DNA from: Bacillus sp. S3
GTDB taxonomy: Bacteria; Bacillota; Bacilli; Bacillales; Cytobacillaceae
Assembly (NCBI RefSeq): GCF_005154805.1
Contig: NZ_CP039727.1
Coordinates: forward strand, 4,895,501-4,959,500
Reading direction: 5' to 3'
DNA: 64,000 bases
Shown here piece by piece: positions 24,798 to 33,388 of the stretch. The notes below the pieces were generated by a model. It was not told where the DNA came from. It did no database searches and saw nothing but the letters and a program-made list of their open reading frames with translations. Each line of letters begins with the position of its first letter. Position 1 is the stretch's first letter. The translations under genes and the position numbers were made by a program.

Positions 24798-25151
24798 TTA
24801 GTTTAAAAAATCTTTTTTATATCGAACGGCTAGATAGATTCCTGAAGCGAAGAATGCAAGAGAATATTTAAATAAGAAGAAAATTTGCCACATATATTCT
24901 TTCGGGAAAATCACGTCGCACAAAATGACTCCACATAACATAATAAGGGCACTTTTTAAAGATATTTGATTTGTTCTTTCGTCCGCCTGACCCATTTTCT
25001 TTCGAAATACGTATGTCAGAATCGCTCCGACTAAAAGCAATACCATGCCGATACCAATAAGCATGTTCCAATTTCCCGAAGATTGTTCAGCCCAGGACTT
25101 TAAAGGGTTAATAATGGCGTTAGGGATATCTGAAATAGACTTATTTTCCAT
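24798..25151 (-). CDS. Small membrane protein, DUF2178-like, paired with an Xre regulator
   Basis: 117 residues from ATG 25151 (MENKSISDIPNAIINPLKSW); ATG 25160 overlapping the upstream stop is also possible. Three hydrophobic segments: about 30-49, 66-83, 90-108. A short QADERTNQISLKSA motif between helices one and two is typical of DUF2178-type proteins. It directly follows, and almost overlaps, an Xre-family HTH gene, a very common two-gene module in Firmicutes. Role unknown. Confidence 0.72.
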   Translation of the reverse strand: MENKSISDIPNAIINPLKSWAEQSSGNWNMLIGIGMVLLLVGAILTYVFRKKMGQADERTNQISLKSALIMLCGVILCDVIFPKEYMWQIFFLFKYSLAFFASGIYLAVRYKKDFLN

Positions 25152-25152
25152 T

Positions 25153-25380
25153 TTAATCATTTCCTTTCACATAAGTAAAAACTTCGTTTACATCAACATT
25201 AAAAAATTCAGCAATTCGAAAAGCCAACAGCAGAGTCGGAACATAATTTCCTTTTTCCATTACGAAAATGGTTTGTTTGGAAACCCCGACTTTCTCTGCT
25301 AATTCTTGCTGAGACATTCTGGCAAGTACACGATATTCATAAACCTTATTTGATATCGAATCACCAAAATCTTTCTTCAT
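25153..25380 (-). CDS. Xre/Cro-family HTH transcriptional regulator
   Basis: 75 residues from ATG 25380, GAGGTGG upstream. The HTH is VYEYRVLARMSQQELAEKVG then VSKQTIFVMEKGNYVPTLLLA, covering nearly the entire protein; the C-terminal FFNVDVNEVFTYV is characteristic of the small YgzD/YozG-type repressors. Co-transcribed with the DUF2178-like membrane gene, which it likely regulates. Confidence 0.88.
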   Translation of the reverse strand: MKKDFGDSISNKVYEYRVLARMSQQELAEKVGVSKQTIFVMEKGNYVPTLLLAFRIAEFFNVDVNEVFTYVKGND

Positions 25381-25632
25381 GATAACCACCTCTTGAATTA
25401 AATTATAAACTCAGTTTTTATAAAAGTAAAGTAAACTTATATAAAAACATAAAATACATTTACATTTGAACAGATTACTTTGTTTTAACAAAAGCCAGAA
25501 TGTAGAAAGGAGTTTTCTATTTGTTGTTCACCTGCTTCTTAATAAACTTCATTTAATCTATACACTCCGTTTACAAGGCTTTAATCTTCAGGTGATATGA
25601 TTGCTTTAGCAACGAATGAGGAGGCAGAATAA

Positions 25633-26421
25633 ATGAATGTGCGTGCAATATTTATTGATATGGATGGGACACTACTAAAAGCCTCAAACACCATTTCCCA
25701 CCGAAATAGGGAAGCCATTAATAGGCTCATGAATCAGGGAATCATGGTTTTTCTAGCTACTGGACGACACTATGAAGTAACGGCTCCCTACCATAAAGAA
25801 ATGGGATTGCAAACTCCGATGATCTGTTTGAATGGTTCCGCTATTCACGCGGCGGATACAGGAAGAGTTTTGCAAATGAAAACCGTCCAATTGAACGAAG
25901 AACGTTTTCACCATCTTACTGCTGAAAGTCCTTGTAATGTTATGGTCCATACAGCACATGGGCTTTATTGTAAGGAAACGAATGAAGAAATAGATTATTG
26001 GACAAATGTGGGGCAAACTCCGCCGCGGTATATTGGAGATTTAAGACAGGCAAATTATCAAGATGTACTTAAATATAGTGTCCGAACAGGTATACCAAGT
26101 CCGAAAATTTCTGCCTTGTTTAACAAGGAAGCAGCAGTCATTGATTGGAATGATGGGTTTGAGCTGCTTGCTCCTAATGTTTCCAAATGGTCTGGTATAA
26201 AAACCTTACTTACCGAACTTCGAATGAGTCCAAATGAAGTCGCAGCCATTGGAGACGGACCCAATGACATAGAGATGCTTCGTCATGCCGGTATGGGTGT
26301 CGCAATGGGGAACGCTAGCGACGAGGTTAAAACAGCTGCTGATTTTGTTACGGGACATCACGAAAATGATGGATTAGCTGAATTTATAGAACGTTATCTG
26401 ATAAAATCACTTGCGATTTAG
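25633..26421 (+). CDS. Cof-type HAD-superfamily phosphatase
   Basis: 262 residues. Motif I FIDMDGTLLK (catalytic Asp9 and Asp11), motif II in MVFLATGRHYE, a C2 cap in the middle, Lys near 193 and motif IV AAIGDGPNDIEMLRHAGMGVAMGNA (about 206-230). These are cytoplasmic phosphatases of sugar phosphates or flavin precursors. GAGGAGGCAG precedes the ATG. Convergent with a ManA remnant. Substrate unknown. Confidence 0.92.
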   Translation: MNVRAIFIDMDGTLLKASNTISHRNREAINRLMNQGIMVFLATGRHYEVTAPYHKEMGLQTPMICLNGSAIHAADTGRVLQMKTVQLNEERFHHLTAESPCNVMVHTAHGLYCKETNEEIDYWTNVGQTPPRYIGDLRQANYQDVLKYSVRTGIPSPKISALFNKEAAVIDWNDGFELLAPNVSKWSGIKTLLTELRMSPNEVAAIGDGPNDIEMLRHAGMGVAMGNASDEVKTAADFVTGHHENDGLAEFIERYLIKSLAI

Positions 26422-26425
26422 CGTT

Positions 26426-26590
26426 TTATTCAAACGCACCGAATCCAACGGGAAGGATGAGATGTGTGCCTTTATTCAACTCGTACCGTCCGCCATTATG
26501 AAGAAGGGCATCGTCTCCCCTAATCACACTAAGCAGCAAATACAGATCATGCGCCAGGAACAATTAAAAATGCCCTTCCTCTTCTGCATC
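26426..26590 (-). pseudogene. C-terminal remnant of mannose-6-phosphate isomerase
   Basis: Leftward reading: DAEEEGHF, an internal stop, then HDLYLLLSVIRGDDALLHNGGRYELNKG and THLILPVGFGAFE plus stop (given here in parts). LSVxxGxxxLxxNGGxYxLxKGxxxxLPxGFG is the C-terminal cupin strand set of Firmicute ManA. The N-terminal ~240 residues are missing, and the upstream edge is a family-A 52-bp unit. ManA and ROK fructokinase often sit together in Bacillus, so this and the remnant at 23103 may come from one lost locus. Confidence 0.72.
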
Positions 26591-26790
26591 GACGTTAAGG
26601 CTTAAATTTTACTCAAACATCCAAGTAGAAATGGTTTTAATCAAAAAAACAGGGTCCAGCCCCGCTGCTCTTAAAGTCGCGGAACTAAACCCTTCATTGT
26701 AACTATTGAATTAAAATGGCAGCGCATGGACCTACACACCCACACACGCTTTTTCCGACAAATATCGGGTCGTGCCTGGTACCGTTTTAA
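26591..26790. repeat. Single family-A 52-bp unit followed by repeat R4, copy 2
   Basis: CGACGTTAAGGCTTAAATTT, ACTCAAACATCCAAGTAGAA, then CAGGGTCCAGCCCCGCTGCT, GAACTAAACCCTTCATTG, TAACTATTGAATTAAAATGG and a tail ending GTGCCTGGTACCG. It matches the end of the array plus R4 at 24140-24345. Confidence 0.7.
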
Positions 26791-26904
26791 TAGATTGGAG
26801 AAAATTTTTAAGCTATTTTCGTAATTAATATTGTTATTAACAGCGTTCATCCTCGTAAGCCGCTTTTAAATAGTGTAATTTTATACCTTTTTTAGAGAGC
26901 CAAT

Positions 26905-27170
26905 AGGCGGGATTGGATTCATTTGCGACTAAAACCTTGGCGGGAATGCACCCAATAAGCCGGATTGGATTCATTTTCGCTAAAAACCTTAACCGTATTG
27001 CATCTAATAGGCCGGATTGGATGCATTTTCACTTAAAACCTTAACCGTATTGCATCCAATAGGGGGGATTGGATTCATTTTCACTTAAAATCTTGGGCGT
27101 ATTGCATCCAATAAGCGGGATTGGATTCATTTTCACTAAAAACCTTGAGCGTATTGCATCCAATAAAAAA
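26905..27170. repeat. 52-bp tandem array, family B (5 copies)
   Basis: GATTGGAT(T/G)CATTT starts at 26911, 26963, 27015, 27067 and 27119, exactly 52 bases apart. Each unit has ATTGGATTCAT and, 30 or so bases on, its inverse TGCATCCAAT. Sequence is unlike family A but the unit length is the same. A related array is at 46490-48400. 27171-27300 has no recognisable feature. Confidence 0.85.
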
Positions 27171-27307
27171 ATGAAAAGCTCTGCGCTAGGGTGATGATTG
27201 GAAGAAAACGATTTTAGTAGACAGATCGCAATTTCACGCTTTACCACATTGAACTTTAGCTGAGTAGGGGTCTAGATAGGTAAATAGAAATGAAATTCAA
27301 TAAAAAA

Positions 27308-27345
27308 AGGACAGGAATTAACGAATTAACCTGTCCTTCTTTAGT
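27308..27345 (-). terminator. Terminator of the hydroxyproline operon
   Basis: On the minus strand AAGGACAGG and CCTGTCCTT form the stem, followed by TTTTTTATTG. It sits a few bases past the AGCS symporter stop, ending the six-gene leftward operon. Confidence 0.85.
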
Positions 27346-27348
27346 GGA

Positions 27349-28815
27349 TCAGCCCACATTTTCCTTATTTTTTGAAGCACTTTCTTTCACTTTCTCCTCC
27401 CAGAAATCAGCACCTTTAATGCCGAGTTTAACAGGATCAAAGACTGGGTCTAGGCCGGCTTTCTTCTGTGCTTCATAGTCTTTAAATACTTTTAATGCTG
27501 TTCTCGATAAGAATAGAATCGCTACTAGGTTAAGCCATGCCATGCTTCCAAATCCTAAGTCACCGAGCGCCCATAATAGGGATGCGTCCTTCACACTTCC
27601 AAAATAAATCATTCCTAGGAAAATAACGAGTAAAGAAGTTTTCACCCATTTAAACTTTTTATTTCGATCAAGGTAGACAAGGGTAGTTTCAGAGATATAG
27701 TAATAGGCCATCAGGGTTGTAAAGGCAAAGAAGAAGATCGCAATCGCAACGAATAATCCGCCGAATCCAGGTATCACACTTTCAACTGCTGCCTGCGTCC
27801 ACATTGGACCGGCTTCAACGCCCGGGATGTGGTCAACAATCGGCTGCTGTTTTTCTGGCGTAACGCTGTACATACCTGAAATTAGAATCATTAGAGCTGT
27901 TGCTGTACAAACAATAAGCGTGTCAATATAGACTGAAAATCCTTGGACAAGACCTTGCTTTGCCGGATGGGAAACTTCTGCTGCGGCTGAACTGTAGGTT
28001 CCTTCACCTACACCGGCAACGTTAGAGAACACCGCTCTCTTAACTCCCCAAGCAATAGCTGCACCGACAATTCCGCCAAACATCTCATTTGCCCCAAACG
28101 CACTTGTGATAATCAGCCACAGCATCCCTGGAACTTCTGAAGCATTCGCAATTAGAAGGACAAAGGTAACAATCACATATCCTAATGCCATAAAAGGAAC
28201 TACCTTTTCCGCCACAGAACCGATTCGCTTTACCCCTCCAAAAATAATGATTCCAAGTAAAGCGACTAGGATAATTCCAGTAATATTTCTATTGATGCCC
28301 AATGTATTTTCAAATCCAACTGCAATGGTGTTTGACTGAATGCCTGGAACTAATATCCCGTAGCAAAGGGAAACAACGATCGCGACAAGTACCGCGAACC
28401 ACCTAAGATTTAATCCTTTTTCAATAAAATAAGGTGTCCCGCCTCGGTATTGATTTCCATCCTTGATTTTATAGACCTGGGCAAGTGTTGACTCAATAAA
28501 GGCACTTGCGCCTCCTAATAATGCCATCACCCACATCCAAAAAACAGCTCCAGGACCGCCGAATGCAATAGCAGTGGCTACACCGGCAATATTTCCAATA
28601 CCGACACGTCCTGCTAAAGCCATACAAAATGCCTGGAAAGAAGATACACCCGAATCCGGATTTCCCTTTTCAAAAAGAAGTTTGATCATTTCCTTAAAAT
28701 ATCTAATTTGTACAAAGCGTGTAATAATCGAAAAAAACAATCCAGCTCCAAGTGCAAAAAACACCAATCCAAGACTCCAAACCTTTGATACCGCCCAATT
28801 CACTATTTCTTCCAT
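27349..28815 (-). CDS. Sodium:alanine/amino-acid symporter (AGCS family)
   Basis: 488 residues with about 10-11 membrane helices. Family signature near the N-terminus: FQAFCMALAGRVGIGNIAGV (about residues 59-78), then GPGAVFWMWVMALLGGASAF and FSNVAGVGEGTYSSAAAEVSHPAKQG. AGCS proteins import small neutral amino acids with Na+ or H+. Last gene of the hydroxyproline operon, so it is likely the hydroxyproline or proline carrier. A hairpin at 28890-28945 separates it from the aldehyde dehydrogenase and may lower its expression. Confidence 0.92.
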   Translation of the reverse strand: MEEIVNWAVSKVWSLGLVFFALGAGLFFSIITRFVQIRYFKEMIKLLFEKGNPDSGVSSFQAFCMALAGRVGIGNIAGVATAIAFGGPGAVFWMWVMALLGGASAFIESTLAQVYKIKDGNQYRGGTPYFIEKGLNLRWFAVLVAIVVSLCYGILVPGIQSNTIAVGFENTLGINRNITGIILVALLGIIIFGGVKRIGSVAEKVVPFMALGYVIVTFVLLIANASEVPGMLWLIITSAFGANEMFGGIVGAAIAWGVKRAVFSNVAGVGEGTYSSAAAEVSHPAKQGLVQGFSVYIDTLIVCTATALMILISGMYSVTPEKQQPIVDHIPGVEAGPMWTQAAVESVIPGFGGLFVAIAIFFFAFTTLMAYYYISETTLVYLDRNKKFKWVKTSLLVIFLGMIYFGSVKDASLLWALGDLGFGSMAWLNLVAILFLSRTALKVFKDYEAQKKAGLDPVFDPVKLGIKGADFWEEKVKESASKNKENVG

Positions 28816-28889
28816 CCTAGACCTCCTCGTGTATGTCTTAAATAAATGACACCGTTTCCAATAATAGTAATATTCAGATAATATAAAAT

Positions 28890-28945
28890 ACAGGGAGACA
28901 GACCCCCTTCCCGATCCTATCCGATAGGAAACAGGGCCTGTCCCG
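28890..28945 (-). terminator. Intercistronic hairpin (possible attenuator) between ALDH and symporter genes
   Basis: GGGAGACAGACCCCC on one side and CAGGGCCTGTCCC on the other pair with small bulges; the core includes the palindrome CCTATC-CGATAGG. On the minus strand it is followed by an A/T-rich stretch, not a clean T-tract. It could partly terminate transcription or protect the upstream mRNA. Confidence 0.5.
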
Positions 28946-28958
28946 TTATGCCTTAGAC

Positions 28959-30455
28959 TTATTCATCCTGCTTGATGTTAACAAATACACTTTTCACTTC
29001 TGTATAGTTTTGTAGGCCATACTCTCCTCCCATTTCGCGGCCGATTCCTGATTGTTTGTAGCCGCCGAAAGGCATGGTTTCCCATTCAAGACCAAAATCA
29101 TTAATCCAGACTGTACCTGATTGCAGCTTGCCCGCAATGTAGTGAGCTTTTTTGATATTTTCTGTCCATACACTTGCAGCTAAGCCGTAGTCACTATCGT
29201 TTGCCCGTTTAATGGCCTCTTCCATCGTATCGAAAACGAAAATGGACATCACTGGACCAAAGATTTCTTCGCGGGCAATCACCATATGATCTTCTACATC
29301 AGCGAAAATGGTCGGCTGGACAAAATATCCTTTTTCAAAGGCTTTTTCACCGCCAGCCACAAGGCGCGCTCCTTCTTTTTTCCCTTGTTCAATATAATGA
29401 AGAACGGTTTTTTGCTGTTTAGCTGAAACGAGCGGCCCCATTTCTGTTTCAGGATCCATACCTGGCCCAACCTTCAGGGAGTTTGCCCGCTCTGCTAAAG
29501 CTTCTACGACACGATTATAAATGTTTCGCTGTACAAATACACGTGTACAAGCGCTACAGTTTTGCCCATGATTGTACATCGTTCCGTTAAAGGCCCCTTC
29601 AATGGCTTCTTCAAGATTGGCATCTTCTAAAATAATGGCTGGTGATTTTCCGCCAAGCTCCAGCGTAACACCTTTCATTTGATCTGCAGCCTTTTTCATG
29701 ACTTCTTTTCCGACAGCCGTTGAACCAGTAAAGGCGACTTTATCAACATCTTTATGCGTGATGATCGCTTCTCCTGCAATTCTTCCTGCTCCTGGCACAA
29801 TATTCACAACACCATTTGGAAAACCAGCTTCTTTAAATAACTTTCCAACGTATAGAAGAGATAGCGGTGTTTCAGTTGCCGGCTTAATCACAACCGTACA
29901 GCCGACAGCAAGTGCGGATCCAAGCTTCCAGGCAGCCATGGCAAGCGGGAAATTCCATGGAATAATTTGACCTACAACTCCGACCGGCTCATGAACGGTA
30001 TAGGTGACATAATCCTTCGAAATCTGGGTTGTCTTACCAAATAGTTTCGTTGCCCAGCCGGCATAATATCTAAAATGCTGAATGGTTCCATCGACGTCAT
30101 CAGCGAGAGCGACTTGATAAGGTTTCCCATTATCCAATGATTCCAGCTGTGCAAGCTCTTCACGGTTCTCTTTTAAGAGATCGGCAAATTTATAGATTAG
30201 ATGAGAGCGTTCGGCCGCTTCCATTTTCGTCCATCCACCCTCATCAAATGCCTTTCTTGCCGCAGCTACTGCAACGTTAATATCCTCCTCTTGCGCTTCA
30301 CTTACTTCCGCAATGACCTCTTCATTTGCAGGATTAACGACGGAAAACGTTTTACCACTAATCGCCTGTACATATTCACCGTCGATATATAACCCTTTTA
30401 CACCTTCTAAAAATTCCTGCACTTTTGGTTTCAATTGATAGTTTGTCGCTTGCAT
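28959..30455 (-). CDS. Aldehyde dehydrogenase, probable alpha-ketoglutarate semialdehyde dehydrogenase
   Basis: 498 residues. Family motifs are complete: PWNFPLAMAAWKLGSALAVG (about 165-184), FTGSTAVGK, catalytic Glu in TLELGGKSP and catalytic Cys in NHGQNCSACTRV (about residues 295-306), EEIFGPVMSIF, FGGYKQSGIGRE. General ALDH features cannot fix the substrate. In hydroxyproline catabolism this step oxidises alpha-ketoglutarate semialdehyde to alpha-ketoglutarate, which fits its place beside the DHDPS-family deaminase. Confidence 0.88.
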   Translation of the reverse strand: MQATNYQLKPKVQEFLEGVKGLYIDGEYVQAISGKTFSVVNPANEEVIAEVSEAQEEDINVAVAAARKAFDEGGWTKMEAAERSHLIYKFADLLKENREELAQLESLDNGKPYQVALADDVDGTIQHFRYYAGWATKLFGKTTQISKDYVTYTVHEPVGVVGQIIPWNFPLAMAAWKLGSALAVGCTVVIKPATETPLSLLYVGKLFKEAGFPNGVVNIVPGAGRIAGEAIITHKDVDKVAFTGSTAVGKEVMKKAADQMKGVTLELGGKSPAIILEDANLEEAIEGAFNGTMYNHGQNCSACTRVFVQRNIYNRVVEALAERANSLKVGPGMDPETEMGPLVSAKQQKTVLHYIEQGKKEGARLVAGGEKAFEKGYFVQPTIFADVEDHMVIAREEIFGPVMSIFVFDTMEEAIKRANDSDYGLAASVWTENIKKAHYIAGKLQSGTVWINDFGLEWETMPFGGYKQSGIGREMGGEYGLQNYTEVKSVFVNIKQDE

Positions 30456-30475
30456 GTTCTCTCTCCTTCCCTATT

Positions 30476-31369
30476 TTAATTATTTACTGTTTCTAAACTT
30501 GCAAGAAGGCTTTTTAGCTGTTGATCTTCCTCAGGTGATAGGCCTAAACGAGGGTAACGTGCAGGGCCTCCAGCCTGGCCGGTTAATTCCATGGCTCTCT
30601 TGACAATCTGAACATACTTTCCAGATCCTTCAAGGAACGCGCAAAGCGGTAAAATACGATCATTGATGGCCCATGCTTCTTCAAGTTCGCCGTTTTGGAA
30701 ATGGTTATACATGTCTGTAACAAGCTTTGGCACGATATTTCCTGCAACAGATATCCATCCAGTTGCTCCAACTAAGTAAGACTCCATGACAAGCTCTTCA
30801 GCACCGCAGAATACTTCAAAGTCTCCCTTGCCTTTTCTTGCAAGATCTCTTACCTTGCCAATTTCACCGCTTGATTCCTTAATGTGAGTGACATTTTCAC
30901 AATCCTTGCCGATCTGAAGCATTAAATCTGTGCTCATATTCACGCCAGAAGTAAATGGGTTGTTATAAAGCATGATTGGCAAATGAACAGCACTGGATAC
31001 TTCTTTAAAATGATGGTAGATTTCATTTTCCTTTGGCTTCATGTAATAAGGGTTAATGATGAGAGCACTATCAGCTCCATGTGCTTCAGCCTGCTTTGTA
31101 TACTCGATGGTTTCTTTTGTTGTTTCAGCAGCAGTACCGACAATAACAGGGATGCGGCCGTTTATTTCCTTCATAACCGTTTCTACCATTTGGTATTTTT
31201 CTTCTTTTGATAGACTGACAAATTCACCAGTACTCCCATTGATGACGATACCTGCCACACCTTGATCCATGAAATAATGAACATTATTCTTTACTCCGCC
31301 CCAATCGATTTCTTGCTCCTGTGTCATTGGTGTGATTAATACTGGATAAGCTCCTCTAATTGTCGTCAT
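30476..31369 (-). CDS. DHDPS/NAL-family lyase, probable 1-pyrroline-4-hydroxy-2-carboxylate deaminase
   Basis: 297 residues. (beta/alpha)8 barrel of class I aldolase type: GSTGEFVSLSKEEK (about 45-58), the Tyr of LPIMLYNNP (about 135), and the Schiff-base Lys in THIKESSGE (about residue 163). In this operon the expected job is deamination of pyrroline-hydroxy-carboxylate to alpha-ketoglutarate semialdehyde. Dihydrodipicolinate synthase itself would not sit with racemases and a semialdehyde dehydrogenase. Function is inferred from neighbours. Confidence 0.85.
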   Translation of the reverse strand: MTTIRGAYPVLITPMTQEQEIDWGGVKNNVHYFMDQGVAGIVINGSTGEFVSLSKEEKYQMVETVMKEINGRIPVIVGTAAETTKETIEYTKQAEAHGADSALIINPYYMKPKENEIYHHFKEVSSAVHLPIMLYNNPFTSGVNMSTDLMLQIGKDCENVTHIKESSGEIGKVRDLARKGKGDFEVFCGAEELVMESYLVGATGWISVAGNIVPKLVTDMYNHFQNGELEEAWAINDRILPLCAFLEGSGKYVQIVKRAMELTGQAGGPARYPRLGLSPEEDQQLKSLLASLETVNN

Positions 31370-31400
31370 TTTATTTTCCTCCTGTATATTTACTAGTTTT

Positions 31401-32354
31401 TTATTTTAATAAAAACCCTGCGGATAATGGATCTGTCGGGTCTAATACATATGTCTGCATACCCGTAATAAATCCACGGGCTGAAAAACGAAACTCGTAA
31501 TCGCTTTCAATTTGTCCTGTAAGTTCTGCTGTCAATGTGCCATTAAAAATACTTTCATTTTCTATTAGGCTATCCCCAGATATATCGCCATTTCCTAATA
31601 AATAGGTGCTGCAGGCAGCTAGAGTGCCAAAGCCTGGAGAACGTACAATATAACGATCCGGACGGAATGTTACCGTTTTGATTTTGCCTTCACTTTTTTG
31701 CGAATGATCCAGCAAGATCACTCGGCTGACAGCATGTTTGCCTTCTAACGCTTCAATCGCCTTTTGTCCCCATTGTTGAATGTCAGGAAGGTTCTCCATT
31801 TCAATCTCAAATGGCAGCTCTGCTTTATCAAAAATCGCATAAAGCTGATCGGCTTGAACGAGAGCAGCCTCTGTCTGTAAATCTAAATAAGACACTGGCA
31901 CATGGGTTTGTACAACCTGGCATGGCTCGCTTTTTAACTTAACTAACTTCACTTCATCGTCTTTCATATCAGCAGTAACAGGAACAACACCACGGACTGT
32001 TTCAATCCGGTATTCATTTGAAGGCTTTGCCTTTAAGTGGCCGCACTCCAGCAATGCAGTTATAACAGCAACCATTCCGCCATATTTTATTGGAAGTGTT
32101 CCGTTATGATCGAAAAAGACAACTGCTGCATCGGCACCGCTTGTAAAAGGTGGAACAACCAAACAGCCATTTAGTCCGGCAAATCCTCGGGGCTCATTTA
32201 AAAGAAGGTTGATTTCCTCCTCATAGACAAGCGAAAATTGCTCATTCAGCTCTTGTAAATTTTGATAATGAACAAATGGCGCATCCTTAATAATCCGATA
32301 TGCCTCGCCTGCTACGTGTACATCGGTTGCTGTGTAAGCCTTTTGAATTTTCAT
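31401..32354 (-). CDS. Proline-racemase-family protein lacking both catalytic cysteines
   Basis: 317 residues, clearly homologous to its upstream neighbour: TATDVHVAGEAYRII, LLLNEPRGFAGLNGCLVVPP, RSPGFGTLAACSTYLL. In active proline racemases and hydroxyproline epimerases the first active site reads MCGH and the second SPCGTGT. Here they read LPIKYGGM and SPGFGT, so both cysteines are replaced. It starts within the last codons of the upstream gene (4-base overlap). It could be a dehydratase-like divergent enzyme, a regulatory subunit or a pseudoenzyme. The frame is intact, so it is kept under selection. Confidence 0.85.
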   Translation of the reverse strand: MKIQKAYTATDVHVAGEAYRIIKDAPFVHYQNLQELNEQFSLVYEEEINLLLNEPRGFAGLNGCLVVPPFTSGADAAVVFFDHNGTLPIKYGGMVAVITALLECGHLKAKPSNEYRIETVRGVVPVTADMKDDEVKLVKLKSEPCQVVQTHVPVSYLDLQTEAALVQADQLYAIFDKAELPFEIEMENLPDIQQWGQKAIEALEGKHAVSRVILLDHSQKSEGKIKTVTFRPDRYIVRSPGFGTLAACSTYLLGNGDISGDSLIENESIFNGTLTAELTGQIESDYEFRFSARGFITGMQTYVLDPTDPLSAGFLLK

Positions 32355-33388
32355 TTTACATCCTCCATTTCATGTTCCATTGGGGGAATGAGTAAAAAGC
32401 CTTCTTTAAGCGGATCTTCCTCGTTATAAAAGAACCGGTGCATGCCCATTAGCCATGCTGAACCTGCGATTCTTGTCACAACAGCCTCCACACCCTGAAC
32501 ATCTGTTGTTTCAAGGACTCGTCCACGAAATAAAGAGCCGACAATACTCTCATGCACAAATTCTTCATCGATGCCAATCTCCTTTTTGGAATAGAGGACA
32601 GATAATTTGGCCGATGTACCTGTACCGCATGGTGAACGATCAATCCCGCCTGGAGGGACGATGACCGTATTTTTCACATCTGCTTCCTCATGGGTTGGCT
32701 CAGTGAAAAATTCAATATGGGTCAAACCGCGAATAAATGGATACTGCGGATGAACGATATCCGTTTTTTCATTAATCTTATTTCTAATTTTGATCCCTAT
32801 TTCAATGATTTTTGATGCATTCTCCGGTATCAGCTCTAAGCCAACAGACCCGGCATCAATGATTCCATAGAAATTGCCGCCATAAGCAATGTCTGCATCC
32901 ACGATTCCAATTCCCTCCACATCAACAGAGACACTCTTTAACAGGAAGGCAGGGACATTGCAGAAGGAAACCTCTTTTGCTTTTCCGTTCTCTACCTTAA
33001 TCTCTGCCTCAACTAGGCCTGCTGGTGTATCCAGTTTGATTGAAGTAACCGGCTCTTGAACAGGGATTAGCCCAGCTTCAACTAATGCGGTACAAACACC
33101 GATTGTGTCATGGCCGCACATTGGCAAATATCCGCCAGTTTCGATATAAATCACACCGATATCTGCGTCCGGATGGCACGGATCTGTCAACAGCACACCT
33201 GACATCACATCATGTCCTCTTGGCTCATTCATCAGCAGCTTGCGAATCCAGTCATACTCCTTTTGCATATGTAGCATTTTTTCGGACATCGTTGCTCCTA
33301 TTAGCTCTGGGAGTCCACTAATCAATGTCCTTGTCGGATTTCCGCCCGTGTGTGTATCAATAGTTGTAAACACTCGATTTGCCTTCAT
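32351..33388 (-). CDS. 4-hydroxyproline 2-epimerase (proline-racemase family)
   Basis: 345 residues. Opens TTIDTHTGGNPTRTLISGLP. First catalytic Cys in GGYLPMCGHDTIG (about residue 90), second in GGIDRSPCGTGTSA (about residue 255). The LLMNEPRGHDVMSG box is present. It converts trans-4-hydroxy-L-proline to cis-4-hydroxy-D-proline by two-base proton exchange. The active-site set does not exclude plain proline racemase, but the adjoining FAD enzymes, deaminase and ALDH favour hydroxyproline. Start codon overlaps the FAD enzyme stop by one base. Confidence 0.88.
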   Translation of the reverse strand: MKANRVFTTIDTHTGGNPTRTLISGLPELIGATMSEKMLHMQKEYDWIRKLLMNEPRGHDVMSGVLLTDPCHPDADIGVIYIETGGYLPMCGHDTIGVCTALVEAGLIPVQEPVTSIKLDTPAGLVEAEIKVENGKAKEVSFCNVPAFLLKSVSVDVEGIGIVDADIAYGGNFYGIIDAGSVGLELIPENASKIIEIGIKIRNKINEKTDIVHPQYPFIRGLTHIEFFTEPTHEEADVKNTVIVPPGGIDRSPCGTGTSAKLSVLYSKKEIGIDEEFVHESIVGSLFRGRVLETTDVQGVEAVVTRIAGSAWLMGMHRFFYNEEDPLKEGFLLIPPMEHEMEDVK

